Under the pieces are notes generated by a model. That model was not told the origin of the DNA and searched no databases. It saw only the letters and a program-made list of their open reading frames with translations. A stretch of DNA of 64,000 nt from Sphingomonas sp. (GTDB lineage: Bacteria; Pseudomonadota; Alphaproteobacteria; Sphingomonadales; Sphingomonadaceae), in assembly GCF_017304635.1 (NCBI RefSeq), contig NZ_JAFKMA010000001.1, forward strand, positions 124,001-188,000, read 5' to 3'. The translations under genes were made by a program, and so were the position numbers. Below, piece by piece: positions 36,705 through 45,381 of this stretch (positions within the stretch are counted from its first letter, which is position 1; the number at the start of each line of letters is the position of its first letter).

Positions 36705-37364
36705 ATGATCGTCGAGAGAGTGGGCAATACGCGCGAGCCGGTGCTCGTCATCGACGACTTCGTGCCCGACGCCGAGGCGCTGCGCGAATATGCGTCAAAG
36801 GTCGAGTATGCGGTGGCGGCGAACCATTATCCGGGCATTCGAGCGGACCTGCCGGCGGGTTATCTGCAAGCGCTGCGATCGCTGGCGACCCCTCCGTTGA
36901 GCGAAGCGCTGGGCCGGCCGCCCGCCATCGACGTTATCGACGCGAGCTTTTCCATCGTCACGACGCCGCGCGACGAATTGACCGTGGCGCAGCGCCTGCC
37001 GCACTGCGACGCGTTCGAGCCGAACCGCTTCGCGATGGTTCATTATCTGTCGTCGGACACGGGCGGCACGGCCTTTTATCGCCATCGCTCGACGGGGTTC
37101 GAGACGGTCGACCGGCAGCGGGCGGCGATCCTCTTCCCGCACCTCGAGGCCGAAATCCGGCACCGCGGAGCACCCGCGCCAAGCTACGTCGCCGACGGCG
37201 CGCCGCTGTTCGAACGCATGCTGGACGTGTCGGCGCGATTCAACCGGGCGATATTCTATCGAAGCTGGCTGCTTCACAGCGGATCGGTTGCGCCGGAGGC
37301 GGAACTCTCCGCGGACCCGGCGACGGGACGCCTGACGGTGACCGCCTTTTTTGCTGCCGATTGA
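36705..37364 (+). CDS. DUF6445-family protein
   Basis: A 219-residue protein. PVLVIDDFVPDAEALREYA, GIRADLP, and LPHCDAFEPNRFAMVHYLSSDTGGTAFYRHRSTGFE match the DUF6445 family often found with TonB receptors, SapC and tryptophan halogenases in sphingomonads and caulobacters. The H-x-D followed by N-x-F-A-x-V-H-Y-L-x6-GG-T-x-F-Y-R-H-R arrangement resembles prolyl-hydroxylase-like oxygenases, but catalysis is unproven. Confidence 0.8.
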   Translation: MIVERVGNTREPVLVIDDFVPDAEALREYASKVEYAVAANHYPGIRADLPAGYLQALRSLATPPLSEALGRPPAIDVIDASFSIVTTPRDELTVAQRLPHCDAFEPNRFAMVHYLSSDTGGTAFYRHRSTGFETVDRQRAAILFPHLEAEIRHRGAPAPSYVADGAPLFERMLDVSARFNRAIFYRSWLLHSGSVAPEAELSADPATGRLTVTAFFAAD

Positions 37365-37642
37365 TTCCGTGCGTTCGACTCTGGGGCCCCAACTCGCCTG
37401 AAAGCTGCCATCCGATCGCCCATCGACCGACGCCCGCTTCGGATGGAGGGCGGCTGGGCCGCTCACAGTTGCGGCGTGGGCTTTTTCATCCGGTAGTGAG
37501 ACAGGCAGCACAACAAAGGCACACCGTGCTGGAAATTAGCGTGACGGTGGGGCGCTCTCCGCGAGTTCCGCTTATTTATGGTTGCCTGCGCATCTGTACC
37601 CGTTTCGCCGTCGTACCTCCCAAAAACGGGGAGAGAGTGAGG

Positions 37643-37786
37643 ATGACGAGCACACGGTTGGCAAGTGCGGCTCTTGTTGCCGCCACGCTCTTGCGGCCCG
37701 TCAGCGCACGGTTGCACGCGCGTTGCATGACGCTCAGCGACGCGCTTCTCGGTCCGGCCGTCGAGCGACTTACCGGTCGCTCATGA
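37643..37786 (+). CDS. Possible small protein, low confidence
   Basis: A 47-residue reading frame with a good purine-rich leader (GGGGAGAG ending 7 nt upstream). The N-terminus MTSTRLASAALVAATLLRPVSA resembles a signal peptide. It sits in the otherwise empty 37365-37836 gap, 50 bp before the ECF sigma gene. May be spurious; no homologue recognised. The rest of the gap shows nothing clear. Confidence 0.3.
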   Translation: MTSTRLASAALVAATLLRPVSARLHARCMTLSDALLGPAVERLTGRS

Positions 37787-37836
37787 ACCGATTGCACTGG
37801 TCGACCGTTAATCTGGCTCCTCGGACTCACTAGCGA

Positions 37837-38454
37837 GTGCCGGCAAACCACGAGAACCCACGGGTGGACGATGCGAAGACACGCCGCCCGATCGGGCCCA
37901 GTGCCGCGGAGGATCGCGCGCAGCTGGTCGAGATACTCGCCCGTATCGGCGAGGAGGATCGGTCGGCGCTGCGCGACGCCTATCGGCTGACGTCGGCGAA
38001 GCTGTTTGGCATCTGCCTGCGTATCTGTGGTGAACGAAGCGGCGCCGAGGACGTGTTGCAGGAAGTCTATGTCACGATCTGGAAACGGGCAGGCGCGTTC
38101 GAGCCGGGACGCGCCAGTCCGATTTCGTGGCTGGCGACGATCGCGCGCAACCGGTCTATCGATTGGGTGCGGGCGCGCGGCAAGCGCCCCACGCGACCGA
38201 TCGAGGAAGCGGGCGCCATCGCCGATGATTCCCCCGATCAATTGGCCATGGCCGAAAGCGACGAGACCGTGCGGCGGCTGCACGACTGCCTCGATGCGCT
38301 GGACGCACGCCAGCGCGATGCGATCCGGACGGCGTTCTTCGACGGAATGACCTATTCGGAACTGGCGAGCGCGAAGGCGGTGCCGCTGGGGACGATGAAG
38401 AGCTGGGTCCGCCGCGGCTTGCGGCAGTTGCGGGAGTGCGTCGGTGACGACTGA
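37837..38454 (+). CDS. ECF-type sigma factor (SigK/RskA-type system)
   Basis: A 205-residue sigma factor with GTG start at 37837 (GTG 37864 is an alternative). Region 2: YRLTSAKLFGICLRICGERSGAEDVLQEVYVTIWKRA...ISWLATIARNRSIDWVRARGKRP (about 48-125); region 4: CLDALDARQRDAIRTAFFDGMTYSELASAKAVPLGTMKSWVRRGL (about 150-198). It overlaps the anti-sigma gene by 11 bp. Likely controls the fasciclin and ferritin-like genes downstream. Confidence 0.92.
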   Translation: MPANHENPRVDDAKTRRPIGPSAAEDRAQLVEILARIGEEDRSALRDAYRLTSAKLFGICLRICGERSGAEDVLQEVYVTIWKRAGAFEPGRASPISWLATIARNRSIDWVRARGKRPTRPIEEAGAIADDSPDQLAMAESDETVRRLHDCLDALDARQRDAIRTAFFDGMTYSELASAKAVPLGTMKSWVRRGLRQLRECVGDD

Positions 38455-39118
38455 GCCCGATCCCGACATGATGGCGGCCGAGCTGGCGCTTGGCGTGCTG
38501 GAGGGCGACGAGCGCGCCGTCGCGTTGCGCCGGACCCTCGCCGAGCCCGAATTCGCGCGCGAGGTCGAATGGTGGCGCGATCGGCTCGGCGGGTTGTTCG
38601 ACGAATACCGGCCGGTGCCGGCGCCTGTCGACCTGGTCGATCGGCTCGATCCCGTGCGTCCGGCGCCGGCCCGGCGGTCGTGGCCGATCTTGGCGCTGGC
38701 CGGTGCGCTGGCCGCCGCGATTGCAATCTTCTTTCTCCTGCGGCCGGTTCCCGTCGTGATCCCACCGGCGGCGCAGCGGTCGCACATGATGATGCTCGCC
38801 GCGCTGGCGCCGACCGATCGCGCCGTGCCGCCGATCAGCGCGGTGGTCGACCCGGACAGCGGCGAGGTGCGCGTCGCGGCCAATGACTTGGCGCCATCGG
38901 GCAAAAGTGCGCAATTGTGGATGATAAAGGACGGCGTGCCGCATGCGATCGGGCTGCTTCACGCGGGCAGCGCGACGCGGATCGTGATGCCGGCGTCGGA
39001 TCGCGCCGTCTTGGGAGCGGGTATCGTGCTGGCGGTATCGATCGAGCCGCCGGGCGGATCGCCTAAATCGACGCCGACCGGCCCGGTGATCGCCACCGGC
39101 GCGCTTTCGCTCAGCTAG
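38444..39118 (+). CDS. RskA-like anti-sigma factor
   Basis: A 224-residue membrane protein with GTG start inside the sigma gene. The cytoplasmic part (about 1-80) has the AAELALGVLEGDERAVALRR motif of RskA-type anti-sigma domains and EFAREVEWWRDRLGGLF; one membrane helix at about 82-101; and a periplasmic RskA domain (SAQLWMIKDGVPHAIGLLH, VLAVSIEPPGGSPKSTPTGPVIATGAL). Holds the sigma factor inactive until regulated proteolysis. Confidence 0.92.
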   Translation: MTTEPDPDMMAAELALGVLEGDERAVALRRTLAEPEFAREVEWWRDRLGGLFDEYRPVPAPVDLVDRLDPVRPAPARRSWPILALAGALAAAIAIFFLLRPVPVVIPPAAQRSHMMMLAALAPTDRAVPPISAVVDPDSGEVRVAANDLAPSGKSAQLWMIKDGVPHAIGLLHAGSATRIVMPASDRAVLGAGIVLAVSIEPPGGSPKSTPTGPVIATGALSLS

Positions 39119-39147
39119 ACGCATCTGTCGCGCCCCGGCCATCGTAT

Positions 39148-39174
39148 CTCCTGCCGCCATTCAACAGGCAGGAG
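39148..39174 (+). promoter_or_regulatory. Hairpin sequestering the fasciclin-gene ribosome-binding site
   Basis: CTCCTGCC (39148-39155) pairs perfectly with GGCAGGAG (39167-39174) around an 11-nt loop. AGGAG in the 3' arm is the Shine-Dalgarno of the gene starting at 39182, so the stem could mask it. Whether it responds to temperature or a protein is unknown. Confidence 0.5.
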
Positions 39175-39181
39175 AGACGGC

Positions 39182-39733
39182 ATGAAATCGGTCCACAAAC
39201 TGATGCTCGCGACGGCGCTCGCGATCGGCGCGGGTGCGGGCGTCGCCGCGACCAAGAATCCGATGGTCGGCGGGGCGGCGATGTATCCGACCAGGAACAT
39301 CGTCCAGAACGCGGTCAACTCGAAGGACCACACCACGTTGGTCGCCGCGGTGAAGGCGGCGGGCCTGGTCGACACGCTGTCCGGTCCGGGCCCGTTCACG
39401 GTGTTCGCGCCGACCAACGCCGCGTTCGAGAAGCTGCCCGCCGGTACGGTCGACACCCTGCTCAAGCCCGAAAACAAGGACAAGCTGACCAGCGTCTTGA
39501 CCTATCACGTCGTCCCCGGCCGGATCACCGCCGCCGATATCGCCGCGAAGGCCGCGGCCAACCATGGCACTGCGACCTACGCCACGGTCCAGGGCGGCTC
39601 GCTGATGTTCAGGAAGGGCATGGGCGGCTGGACGATCATGGACGGCAAGGGCGACAGGGGGAAGATCACCATCGCCAACGTCATGCAATCGAATGGCGTG
39701 ATCCATGTCATCGATACCGTGATGATGCCATGA
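39182..39733 (+). CDS. Secreted fasciclin (FAS1) domain protein
   Basis: A 183-residue protein with a signal peptide (about 1-22) and one FAS1 domain: H1 box TVFAPTNAAFEKLP (about 72-85), the YH motif in LTSVLTYHVVPGRI, and H2 box NGVIHVIDTVMMP at the end. FAS1 proteins mediate surface adhesion. Gene order places it under the upstream ECF sigma/anti-sigma pair, 63 bp after the anti-sigma stop. Confidence 0.93.
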   Translation: MKSVHKLMLATALAIGAGAGVAATKNPMVGGAAMYPTRNIVQNAVNSKDHTTLVAAVKAAGLVDTLSGPGPFTVFAPTNAAFEKLPAGTVDTLLKPENKDKLTSVLTYHVVPGRITAADIAAKAAANHGTATYATVQGGSLMFRKGMGGWTIMDGKGDRGKITIANVMQSNGVIHVIDTVMMP

Positions 39734-39854
39734 TCTAAAGCCGCGCGGCTCGCCCGAAAACAGCGACCCCCTTGGGGCGGACGGACCGGTAGCCGCCGCG
39801 ATAGGTTCTCGCGGCGGCCGCTGCATCGGGGCTGGTGAAGATGGCCAAATAGTG

Positions 39855-39879
39855 ATGTAAGTTATGTAAATAATTACAT
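39855..39879 (+). promoter_or_regulatory. ATGTAA repeat cluster upstream of the ferritin-like genes
   Basis: ATGTAA at 39855-39860 and 39864-39869 in direct repeat, with TTACAT at 39874-39879 inverted. This AT-rich cluster in the 310-bp gap (39734-40043) looks like an operator plus promoter; the first half of the gap also has a GC-rich CCGCCGCGATAGG/CGCGGCGG hairpin. Confidence 0.4.
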
Positions 39880-40043
39880 TTTTCGGCGCATCCGCCAGTC
39901 TCGCACATCCGTTCCTACCGCGTGCCGGCATTCCGCTAAAGGGGGCGGAGCGTGCGGACGCGTGAGCGCGAGCCATGCGTCCCTGCCTTTCTCTCCCGCC
40001 GCACGCTTCGGCCGACGGTCGGCCATTTGGAACGGGAGAGCAG

Positions 40044-41036
40044 ATGATGACAGCCGACGACCAGTTGATCGAGGCGCTCGACGCGCGCGTCAAACGGCGC
40101 GAGGACCGCCGCGACTTCTTCCGCCTGGCGTTCGGTGCCGCTGCGGCTGGTGCGGCGGCCGGACTGATCCCCGGCCAGGCGATGGCCCAGACCGTGACCG
40201 ATGCCGATGTGCTGAATTTCGCGCTCAACCTCGAATATCTCGAGGCCAACTTCTATTCGTTTGCCGTCAACGGCACCGCGATCACCGGGATCGACGGCAC
40301 CGGGGCGCAGGGTTCGGCCACTGGCGGGCGCAAGGTGAACTTCACCGATCCGGTCGTCGCGGCCTATGCCCGTGAAATCGCGCAGGACGAACTCGCGCAC
40401 GTCAACTTCCTGCGGACGCAACTTGGCTCCGCGAAGGTGGCCCAGCCGACGATCGACCTCGGTACTTCGCCGAGCGGCGCGTTCAGCAGTGCGGCTCGGG
40501 CCGCGGGCATCATCACCGACGTGTCGGCCTCGTTCGATCCCTATGCCAGCGACGAGAACTTCCTGCTCGGCGCGTTCATCTTCGAAGATGTCGGGGTGAC
40601 GGCGTACAAGGGCGCAGCGCCGCTCATCACCAACAAGACCTACCTGGAGGCGGCAGCCGGAATCCTCGCCGTCGAAGCCTATCATGCCGGCCTGGTCCGG
40701 ACCGTGCTGTACCGCAAGGGAATCGGCACCCCGGCAACCGCCACCGCGCCGGCGATCGCCGCCAATCCCGCCCTGATTACCTATGCCGGCCAGATTTCCG
40801 ACGCGCGCGACAGCCTGGACGGCAGCAGCGACGACGATCAGGGCATCGCCAACGTGACTGTCGCCGAGGGATCGGGATCGAACATCGCGCCGCTGGATGC
40901 GAACGGCATCGCCTACAGCCGGTCGACCGGCCAGGTGCTCAACATCGTCTACCTCAACAAGGCCCAGGTCACGATGGGCGGGTTCTTCCCGGCCGGTGTC
41001 AACGGCAACATCAAGACCAGCGCCAACAACGCCTGA
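40044..41036 (+). CDS. Tat-exported ferritin-like protein (PCC13-62 family), copy 1
   Basis: A 330-residue protein starting at ATG 40044 behind GGGAGAG. The N-terminus carries a twin-arginine signal, [18 protein letters not shown], cleaved near AMA-QTV at about 50. The mature part is a ferritin-like four-helix domain with [36 protein letters not shown] and [13 protein letters not shown] providing Glu/His ligands, as in the plant desiccation-related PCC13-62 family. It may bind metal in the periplasm. A paralogue follows 22 bp later. Confidence 0.9.
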   Translation: MMTADDQLIEALDARVKRREDRRDFFRLAFGAAAAGAAAGLIPGQAMAQTVTDADVLNFALNLEYLEANFYSFAVNGTAITGIDGTGAQGSATGGRKVNFTDPVVAAYAREIAQDELAHVNFLRTQLGSAKVAQPTIDLGTSPSGAFSSAARAAGIITDVSASFDPYASDENFLLGAFIFEDVGVTAYKGAAPLITNKTYLEAAAGILAVEAYHAGLVRTVLYRKGIGTPATATAPAIAANPALITYAGQISDARDSLDGSSDDDQGIANVTVAEGSGSNIAPLDANGIAYSRSTGQVLNIVYLNKAQVTMGGFFPAGVNGNIKTSANNA

Positions 41037-41057
41037 ACGGCGAGCGAGGAGATTATC

Positions 41058-42059
41058 ATGATCGACAAGGATACGACGCTCGCCATTCTCGAAGCGAGCG
41101 ACCAGCGTCGCACCGAACGGCGACGGTTTCTGGCGATGGCGGGGGGCGGTATTGCCGCCGCCGGCGGACTTGCCGTGCTGAGCGCCTGCCATAGCGACTT
41201 TCCGTCGCCCGCACCGTCACCGACGCCCACGCCGACCCCGACGGCCATCACCGATGCCGACGTGCTCAACTTCGCGCTCAACCTCGAATATCTGGAGGCG
41301 CAATTCTATCTCTACGCCGTGACCGGCGCCGGCCTCGCATCGTCGCAGCTTTCGGGCACCGGGACGCAAGGGACGGTGACGGGCGGTCGCAAGGTGACCT
41401 TCACCGATCCGGCGGTCCAGGCCTACGCGATCGAGATCGCCGCCGACGAGCGCACGCATGTCCAGTTCCTGCGCGCGCAACTGGGCAGTTCGGCGGTCGC
41501 GATGCCATCGATCAATATCGATGGCGGATCGACGGGTGCGTTCACGGCCGCGGCGCGCGCGGCCGGTGTCATTACCAGCGCCCAGACCTTCGATCCCTAT
41601 GCATCCGACGAGAACTTCCTGCTGGCAGCCTTCATCTTCGAGGATGTCGGCGTGACGGCTTATAAGGGTGCTTCGCCGCTCATCACCAACAAGACGTATC
41701 TGGAGGCGGCGGCGGGCATCCTGGCGGCGGAGGCCTATCACGCCGGACTGGTGCGGACCACGCTGTACGGCAAGGGGATCCGGACCCCATCGCTCCAACT
41801 GATCGAGAGCGCGGGCAAAATCAGCGATGCGCGCGACAGCCTCGACGGATCGAGCGACGACGACCAGGGCATTGCAAGCCCCGACGGCGGCGCGACATCG
41901 AACATCGTCCCAGCGGATGCCAACGGGATCGCGTACAGCCGCAATACCAACCAGGTGCTGCACATCGTCTATCTGAACGCGGCGGCGGGAACGGCGTCGG
42001 GCGGGTTCTTCCCGAACGGCGTCAACGGCACGATCAAGACCGCCGCAGCCAACCCGTGA
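41058..42059 (+). CDS. Tat-exported ferritin-like lipoprotein (PCC13-62 family), copy 2
   Basis: A 333-residue tandem paralogue of the preceding gene, with GAGGAG ribosome-binding site. Twin-arginine signal ERRRFLAMAGGGIAAAGG leads into a lipobox-like LAVLSAC near residue 43, suggesting a Tat-exported lipoprotein, whereas copy 1 appears soluble. Key helices match copy 1 ([49 protein letters not shown]), and both share [19 protein letters not shown]. The acid/His ligands are kept. Confidence 0.9.
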   Translation: MIDKDTTLAILEASDQRRTERRRFLAMAGGGIAAAGGLAVLSACHSDFPSPAPSPTPTPTPTAITDADVLNFALNLEYLEAQFYLYAVTGAGLASSQLSGTGTQGTVTGGRKVTFTDPAVQAYAIEIAADERTHVQFLRAQLGSSAVAMPSINIDGGSTGAFTAAARAAGVITSAQTFDPYASDENFLLAAFIFEDVGVTAYKGASPLITNKTYLEAAAGILAAEAYHAGLVRTTLYGKGIRTPSLQLIESAGKISDARDSLDGSSDDDQGIASPDGGATSNIVPADANGIAYSRNTNQVLHIVYLNAAAGTASGGFFPNGVNGTIKTAAANP

Positions 42060-42091
42060 CCACTGACCGAAACCTGCTATCGTGAAACCAA

Positions 42092-42126
42092 CCGAGCCCG
42101 CCCGCGATTTACGAGCGCGGGCTCGG
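42092..42126 (+). terminator. Hairpin terminator after the ferritin-like pair
   Basis: Perfect 10-bp stem CCGAGCCCGC/GCGGGCTCGG with a 15-nt loop, followed by CTTTGCC. The U-tract is short, so efficiency is uncertain. Confidence 0.6.
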
Positions 42127-42479
42127 CTTTGCCGCGCATCCTATCCAGATCCTCACCGTACATCCTGAGCCTTTGCCCCGGCAGCAGGCGGGCAACAGGG
42201 GACATGCTCACGAAAAGACCGGCTGTCGCTGGCGCCTGTGTCGTTGCCACGGCGTTCGCGACCCCTGCGCCTGTTGTGTAATATTCGTTTACCTTCATCA
42301 CCGACCAAGCGCTGCTCGGCGGCTCTCAGTCCGATAGCGAGGAGGGCCCTTTTTTATCCCCAACGCTTCATCGCGGCCAAGGGCGGTCAGCAAAGGGCGC
42401 GGGCGGGCATAGATGGTTAACCAACGCCTAGAAATTGGGGGCTTTTACGGGTCAGTGCTGGCCCTCGCGATTAAGGGCG
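42127..42479. other. Intergenic region before tRNA-Tyr
   Basis: About 350 bp without a convincing gene. It holds a possible plus-strand terminator (GGCTCTC...GAGGAGGGCCC then TTTTTT, 42331-42354) with no gene before it, which could mark an unrecognised small RNA, and a CtrA-like ATGGTTAACC motif at 42413-42422. A 74-residue minus-strand frame (42077-42301) is probably chance. Confidence 0.3.
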
Positions 42480-42566
42480 TGGTGGACAGGGCTGGATTCG
42501 AACCAGCGTACGGGAAACCCGGGCAGATTTACAGTCTGCTGCCTTTAACCACTCGGCCACCTGTCC
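42480..42566 (-). tRNA. tRNA-Tyr (anticodon GTA)
   Basis: On the minus strand: acceptor GGACAGG (42566-42560) pairs with CCTGTCC (42490-42484), discriminator A at 42483, and CCA encoded at 42482-42480. The anticodon loop reads CTGTAAA within GCAGACTGTAAATCTGC; there is a long variable arm (CCCGGGTTTCCCGTACG) as in class II tRNAs, and the T-arm is GCTGGTTCGAATCCAGC. Confidence 0.97.
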
Positions 42567-42752
42567 CCAGGTCGTCGCGTTCGAGAACGCGGGTCGCTCG
42601 TGGAAAGCGAGGGCGCCCAATGCCCGCGCCGGCGCGCGCTGTCAACGCACGCCGCGACATCGCTGGAATCGCCGGCAAAGCGCCTTGCGCGGGGGGCGGG
42701 GGCGCAATAGCGTGGCGGGAACGTTCGTCACGTATCCCGGGGAACATCATTC

Positions 42753-44354
42753 ATGCGCAAGTCCGTCGCCGCCGTGATCGCGGCCGCCATCGTCGCCGTC
42801 CCGCTCGCGGTCCATTCGGCCGACTATTCGATGACCAACCGCATCATCGACGAAGGCTTCAACCGTAGCCAGGTGATGACCACCGCCGAATATCTCGCCG
42901 ACCAGATCGGCCCGCGGCTGACCAACTCGCCCGCCATGCGCAAGGCGGAGGACTGGACCAGCGCCAAGTTCCGCGAATGGGGCCTGACCAACGTCCACAA
43001 GGAGCCGTTCGCGTTCGGCCGCGGCTGGTGGATCGAAAGCTCGTCGGTGCGCATGACCAGCCCACGCCCGATCCAGCTGACCGCGATCCCGATTGCCTGG
43101 ACGCCCGCGACCGCCGGCACCGTGACCGGCGAGGCAGTGGTCGCGCCGATCGCCAGCCCGGCCGATTTCGCCAAGTGGCGCGGCAAGCTGCGGGGCAAGA
43201 TCGTGCTGGTCACCAAGCCCGATACCGGGTCGGAGGGGACCGAGCCCGCGTTCAAGCGCTACACCGACGAGGAACTGGCCAAGATGGATCAGTTCCAGCA
43301 ACCGCGCTACGATCCCGCCGCCGCCGAGCGCGGGGTGCGCCGGCTGGCGTTCGCCAAGGCGCTCGACGCGTTCCTCCAGGAAGAGGGCGCTTTGGCCTAT
43401 GCCACCAAGTCGCGGCTCGACGGCAAGCTGGTCCATGGCGAGGGCTATCTGTTCGGGGTCGGCGACACGGTGAAGACGCCGGGGGTCGAGATCGCGGCGG
43501 AGGATTATCGCCGGCTCGCGCGCCTCGCCATGCTCGGGCTCGCGCCGACGGTGGCGATCAACAACGACGTCCGCTTCGACGATTCCAACGTCAACGCCAA
43601 TGACATCATCGCCGACATTCCCGGCAGCGACCGCTCGGGCGAATATGTGATGGCCGGCGCGCACCTTGATTCCTGGGTGGCGGGCGACGGCGCCGCCGAC
43701 AATGGCGCGGGCAGCGCGATGATTATGGAGGCGGCGCGCATCCTGTCGGCGCTGCACGTCAAGCCGAAGCGGACGATCCGCTTCGCGCTGTGGGCGGGCG
43801 AGGAGCAGGGGCTGCTGGGGAGCCTCGCCTATGTCGAGAACCATTTCGCGACGCGCGGCAATCCGAACGATCCCAAGGCGACGGGGCTCGCGCGCTACAT
43901 GGGCTGGGGCAATCGCTGGCCGATCACGACCAAGCCGGAATGGGCGAAGATGGCGGCCTATTTCAACATCGACAACGGCTCGGGCCGGCTGCGCGGCATC
44001 TATGCGGAGAACAATCCGGCGGTCGTGCCGATCTTCCAGGAATGGCTGAAGCCGTTCGCGTCGATGGGCGCGTCGTCGGTGGCGATCCGCAAGACCGGCG
44101 GCACCGACCACGTCTTCATGCAGGCGGTCGGCCTGCCCGGGTTCCAGTTCATCCAGGACCCGCTCGATTACGGTAGCCGAATCCACCACACCTCGGTCGA
44201 CACGTTCGATCATCTGAAGGGTGACGACATGCGCCAGGCCGCGGTGATCCTGGCGGCGTTCCTGTGGAATGCGGCGAACAGCGACGCGCTGCCGCGCCCG
44301 CCGCTCCCGACCCAGCCGGTCGCGACCGATCCGTTCGCGTATGGCGATGACTAG
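42753..44354 (+). CDS. M28-family zinc aminopeptidase, secreted
   Basis: A 533-residue protein with a signal peptide (about 1-22, VHS-ADY). A PA-type insertion (about 110-260) precedes the peptidase domain. Metal ligands are visible in GAHLDSWVAGDGAADNGAGS (His and bridging Asp, near 310), WAGEEQGLLGS (catalytic base Glu-Glu near 350), and the distal HHTSVDTFDHL His (near 475). Cleaves N-terminal residues from peptides in the periplasm. Confidence 0.93.
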   Translation: MRKSVAAVIAAAIVAVPLAVHSADYSMTNRIIDEGFNRSQVMTTAEYLADQIGPRLTNSPAMRKAEDWTSAKFREWGLTNVHKEPFAFGRGWWIESSSVRMTSPRPIQLTAIPIAWTPATAGTVTGEAVVAPIASPADFAKWRGKLRGKIVLVTKPDTGSEGTEPAFKRYTDEELAKMDQFQQPRYDPAAAERGVRRLAFAKALDAFLQEEGALAYATKSRLDGKLVHGEGYLFGVGDTVKTPGVEIAAEDYRRLARLAMLGLAPTVAINNDVRFDDSNVNANDIIADIPGSDRSGEYVMAGAHLDSWVAGDGAADNGAGSAMIMEAARILSALHVKPKRTIRFALWAGEEQGLLGSLAYVENHFATRGNPNDPKATGLARYMGWGNRWPITTKPEWAKMAAYFNIDNGSGRLRGIYAENNPAVVPIFQEWLKPFASMGASSVAIRKTGGTDHVFMQAVGLPGFQFIQDPLDYGSRIHHTSVDTFDHLKGDDMRQAAVILAAFLWNAANSDALPRPPLPTQPVATDPFAYGDD

Positions 44355-44366
44355 GATGAACGGATC

Positions 44367-44441
44367 GTCGCCCCGGCGCAGGCCAGGGCCGCTGGCGGCT
44401 CCTGCCCCGCATCACGACGCAGCGGCCTCCGCCGGGGCGAC
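44367..44441. repeat. Palindromic repeat (GTCGCCCCGG type)
   Basis: Arms GTCGCCCCGGCGCAGGCCAG from 44367 and CTCCGCCGGGGCGAC ending 44441 are imperfect inverses. It ends 6 bp before the rlmB ATG. Confidence 0.7.
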
Positions 44442-44447
44442 GGCGTA

Positions 44448-45200
44448 ATGGCGCGTCGCGGACATCGGCCAAGCCAGGCGCCGGGCAATCGCCCGCGGCT
44501 GTGGGGGCGGCATGCGGTGGGGGCGGCGCTGGTCAACCCCGACCGCGTCGTGCGCAAGCTGTGGGTGACGCGCGAGGGCGCGGCGAGCCTAAACATCCCG
44601 GACAGCATCCCGACGACCTATGCCGACGTAGCCGACCTCGGCCGGCTGGTGCCGAGCGACGCGCCGCACCAGGGGCTGGTGGCGGAGGTCGATCCGCTCG
44701 AGGACATCTGGCTCGGCGATCTGTTGCAGCAGGGCGCGGGCGAGGGCGACCAGCGCCCGCTGCTGGTGCTCGACCAAGTGACCGATCCGCACAATGTCGG
44801 GGCGATCCTGCGCTCGGCGGCGGCGTTCGACGCGCTCGGCATCGTGACGCAGGACCGCCATGCGCCGCCCGAGAGCGGGGCGCTGGCGCGCGCGGCGTCG
44901 GGCGCGCTGGAGATCGTGCCGTGGGTGCGCGTCGTCAACCTGTCGCGCGCGCTCGACGAGATCGCCGAGGCCGGCTTCTGGCGGATCGGCCTGGCGGGCG
45001 AGGCGACCGACACGCTGGCCCAGGCGATCGGCAAGGCCCGCGTCGCGCTGGTGCTGGGCGCGGAGGGCGAGGGGATGCGGCACAACACCGCGCAGCATTG
45101 CGACCAGCTCGCGCGCCTGCCGATTTCGGAGCGGATGGAGAGTTTGAACGTGTCAAACGCCGCCGCGATCGCATTGTACGCGGTGGCAGCGCGGGGCTGA
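44448..45200 (+). CDS. rlmB: 23S rRNA Gm2251 2'-O-methyltransferase family protein RlmB
   Basis: A 250-residue SpoU/TrmH protein. An N-terminal substrate-binding domain (about 1-80: LWGRHAVGAALVNPDRVVRKLWV) is followed by the trefoil-knot methyltransferase domain with motif 1 DPHNVGAILRSAAAFDA, motif 2 VALVLGAEGEGMR and motif 3 LPISERMESLNVSNAAAIALY. Methylates a 23S rRNA ribose; RlmB is favoured over TrmH by the N-terminal domain. The start lies right after a palindromic repeat and has no strong ribosome-binding site. Confidence 0.9.
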   Translation: MARRGHRPSQAPGNRPRLWGRHAVGAALVNPDRVVRKLWVTREGAASLNIPDSIPTTYADVADLGRLVPSDAPHQGLVAEVDPLEDIWLGDLLQQGAGEGDQRPLLVLDQVTDPHNVGAILRSAAAFDALGIVTQDRHAPPESGALARAASGALEIVPWVRVVNLSRALDEIAEAGFWRIGLAGEATDTLAQAIGKARVALVLGAEGEGMRHNTAQHCDQLARLPISERMESLNVSNAAAIALYAVAARG

Positions 45201-45221
45201 GCCACCGCTTTACCCACTGTC

Positions 45222-45248
45222 GTCACGCCGGCCTAGTGCCGGGGTGAC
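45222..45248. repeat. Single-hairpin repeat, possible rlmB transcription end
   Basis: GTCACGCCGGCC-TAG-TGCCGGGGTGAC forms one hairpin 22 bp after the rlmB stop. The rest of the gap to 45381 is GC-rich with a GGCGGC-CAA-GCCGCC hairpin and no gene. Confidence 0.65.
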
Positions 45249-45381
45249 GGACGAGAATGGTTCGCGTCGGCGGCCAAGCCGCCGCCATGACGTCGGTCAG
45301 GATCGGCTATCGCCGCCCTGCCGGCCGAGCCGGACGCTGCGCTGGCGCGCATCGGCGCGGGCGTGGCCGCGCCTGCGCCCG

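Noticed and set aside
42077-42301. 74-codon minus-strand frame near tRNA-Tyr
   Set aside because: Weak ribosome-binding site, no family resemblance, and it runs over the terminator hairpin.
42413-42422. CtrA-like site ATGGTTAACC
   Set aside because: No promoter or gene start in suitable position; left as a note only.
45251-45381. Possible gene remnant after rlmB
   Set aside because: Only GC-rich hairpins; no recognisable protein segments in any frame.
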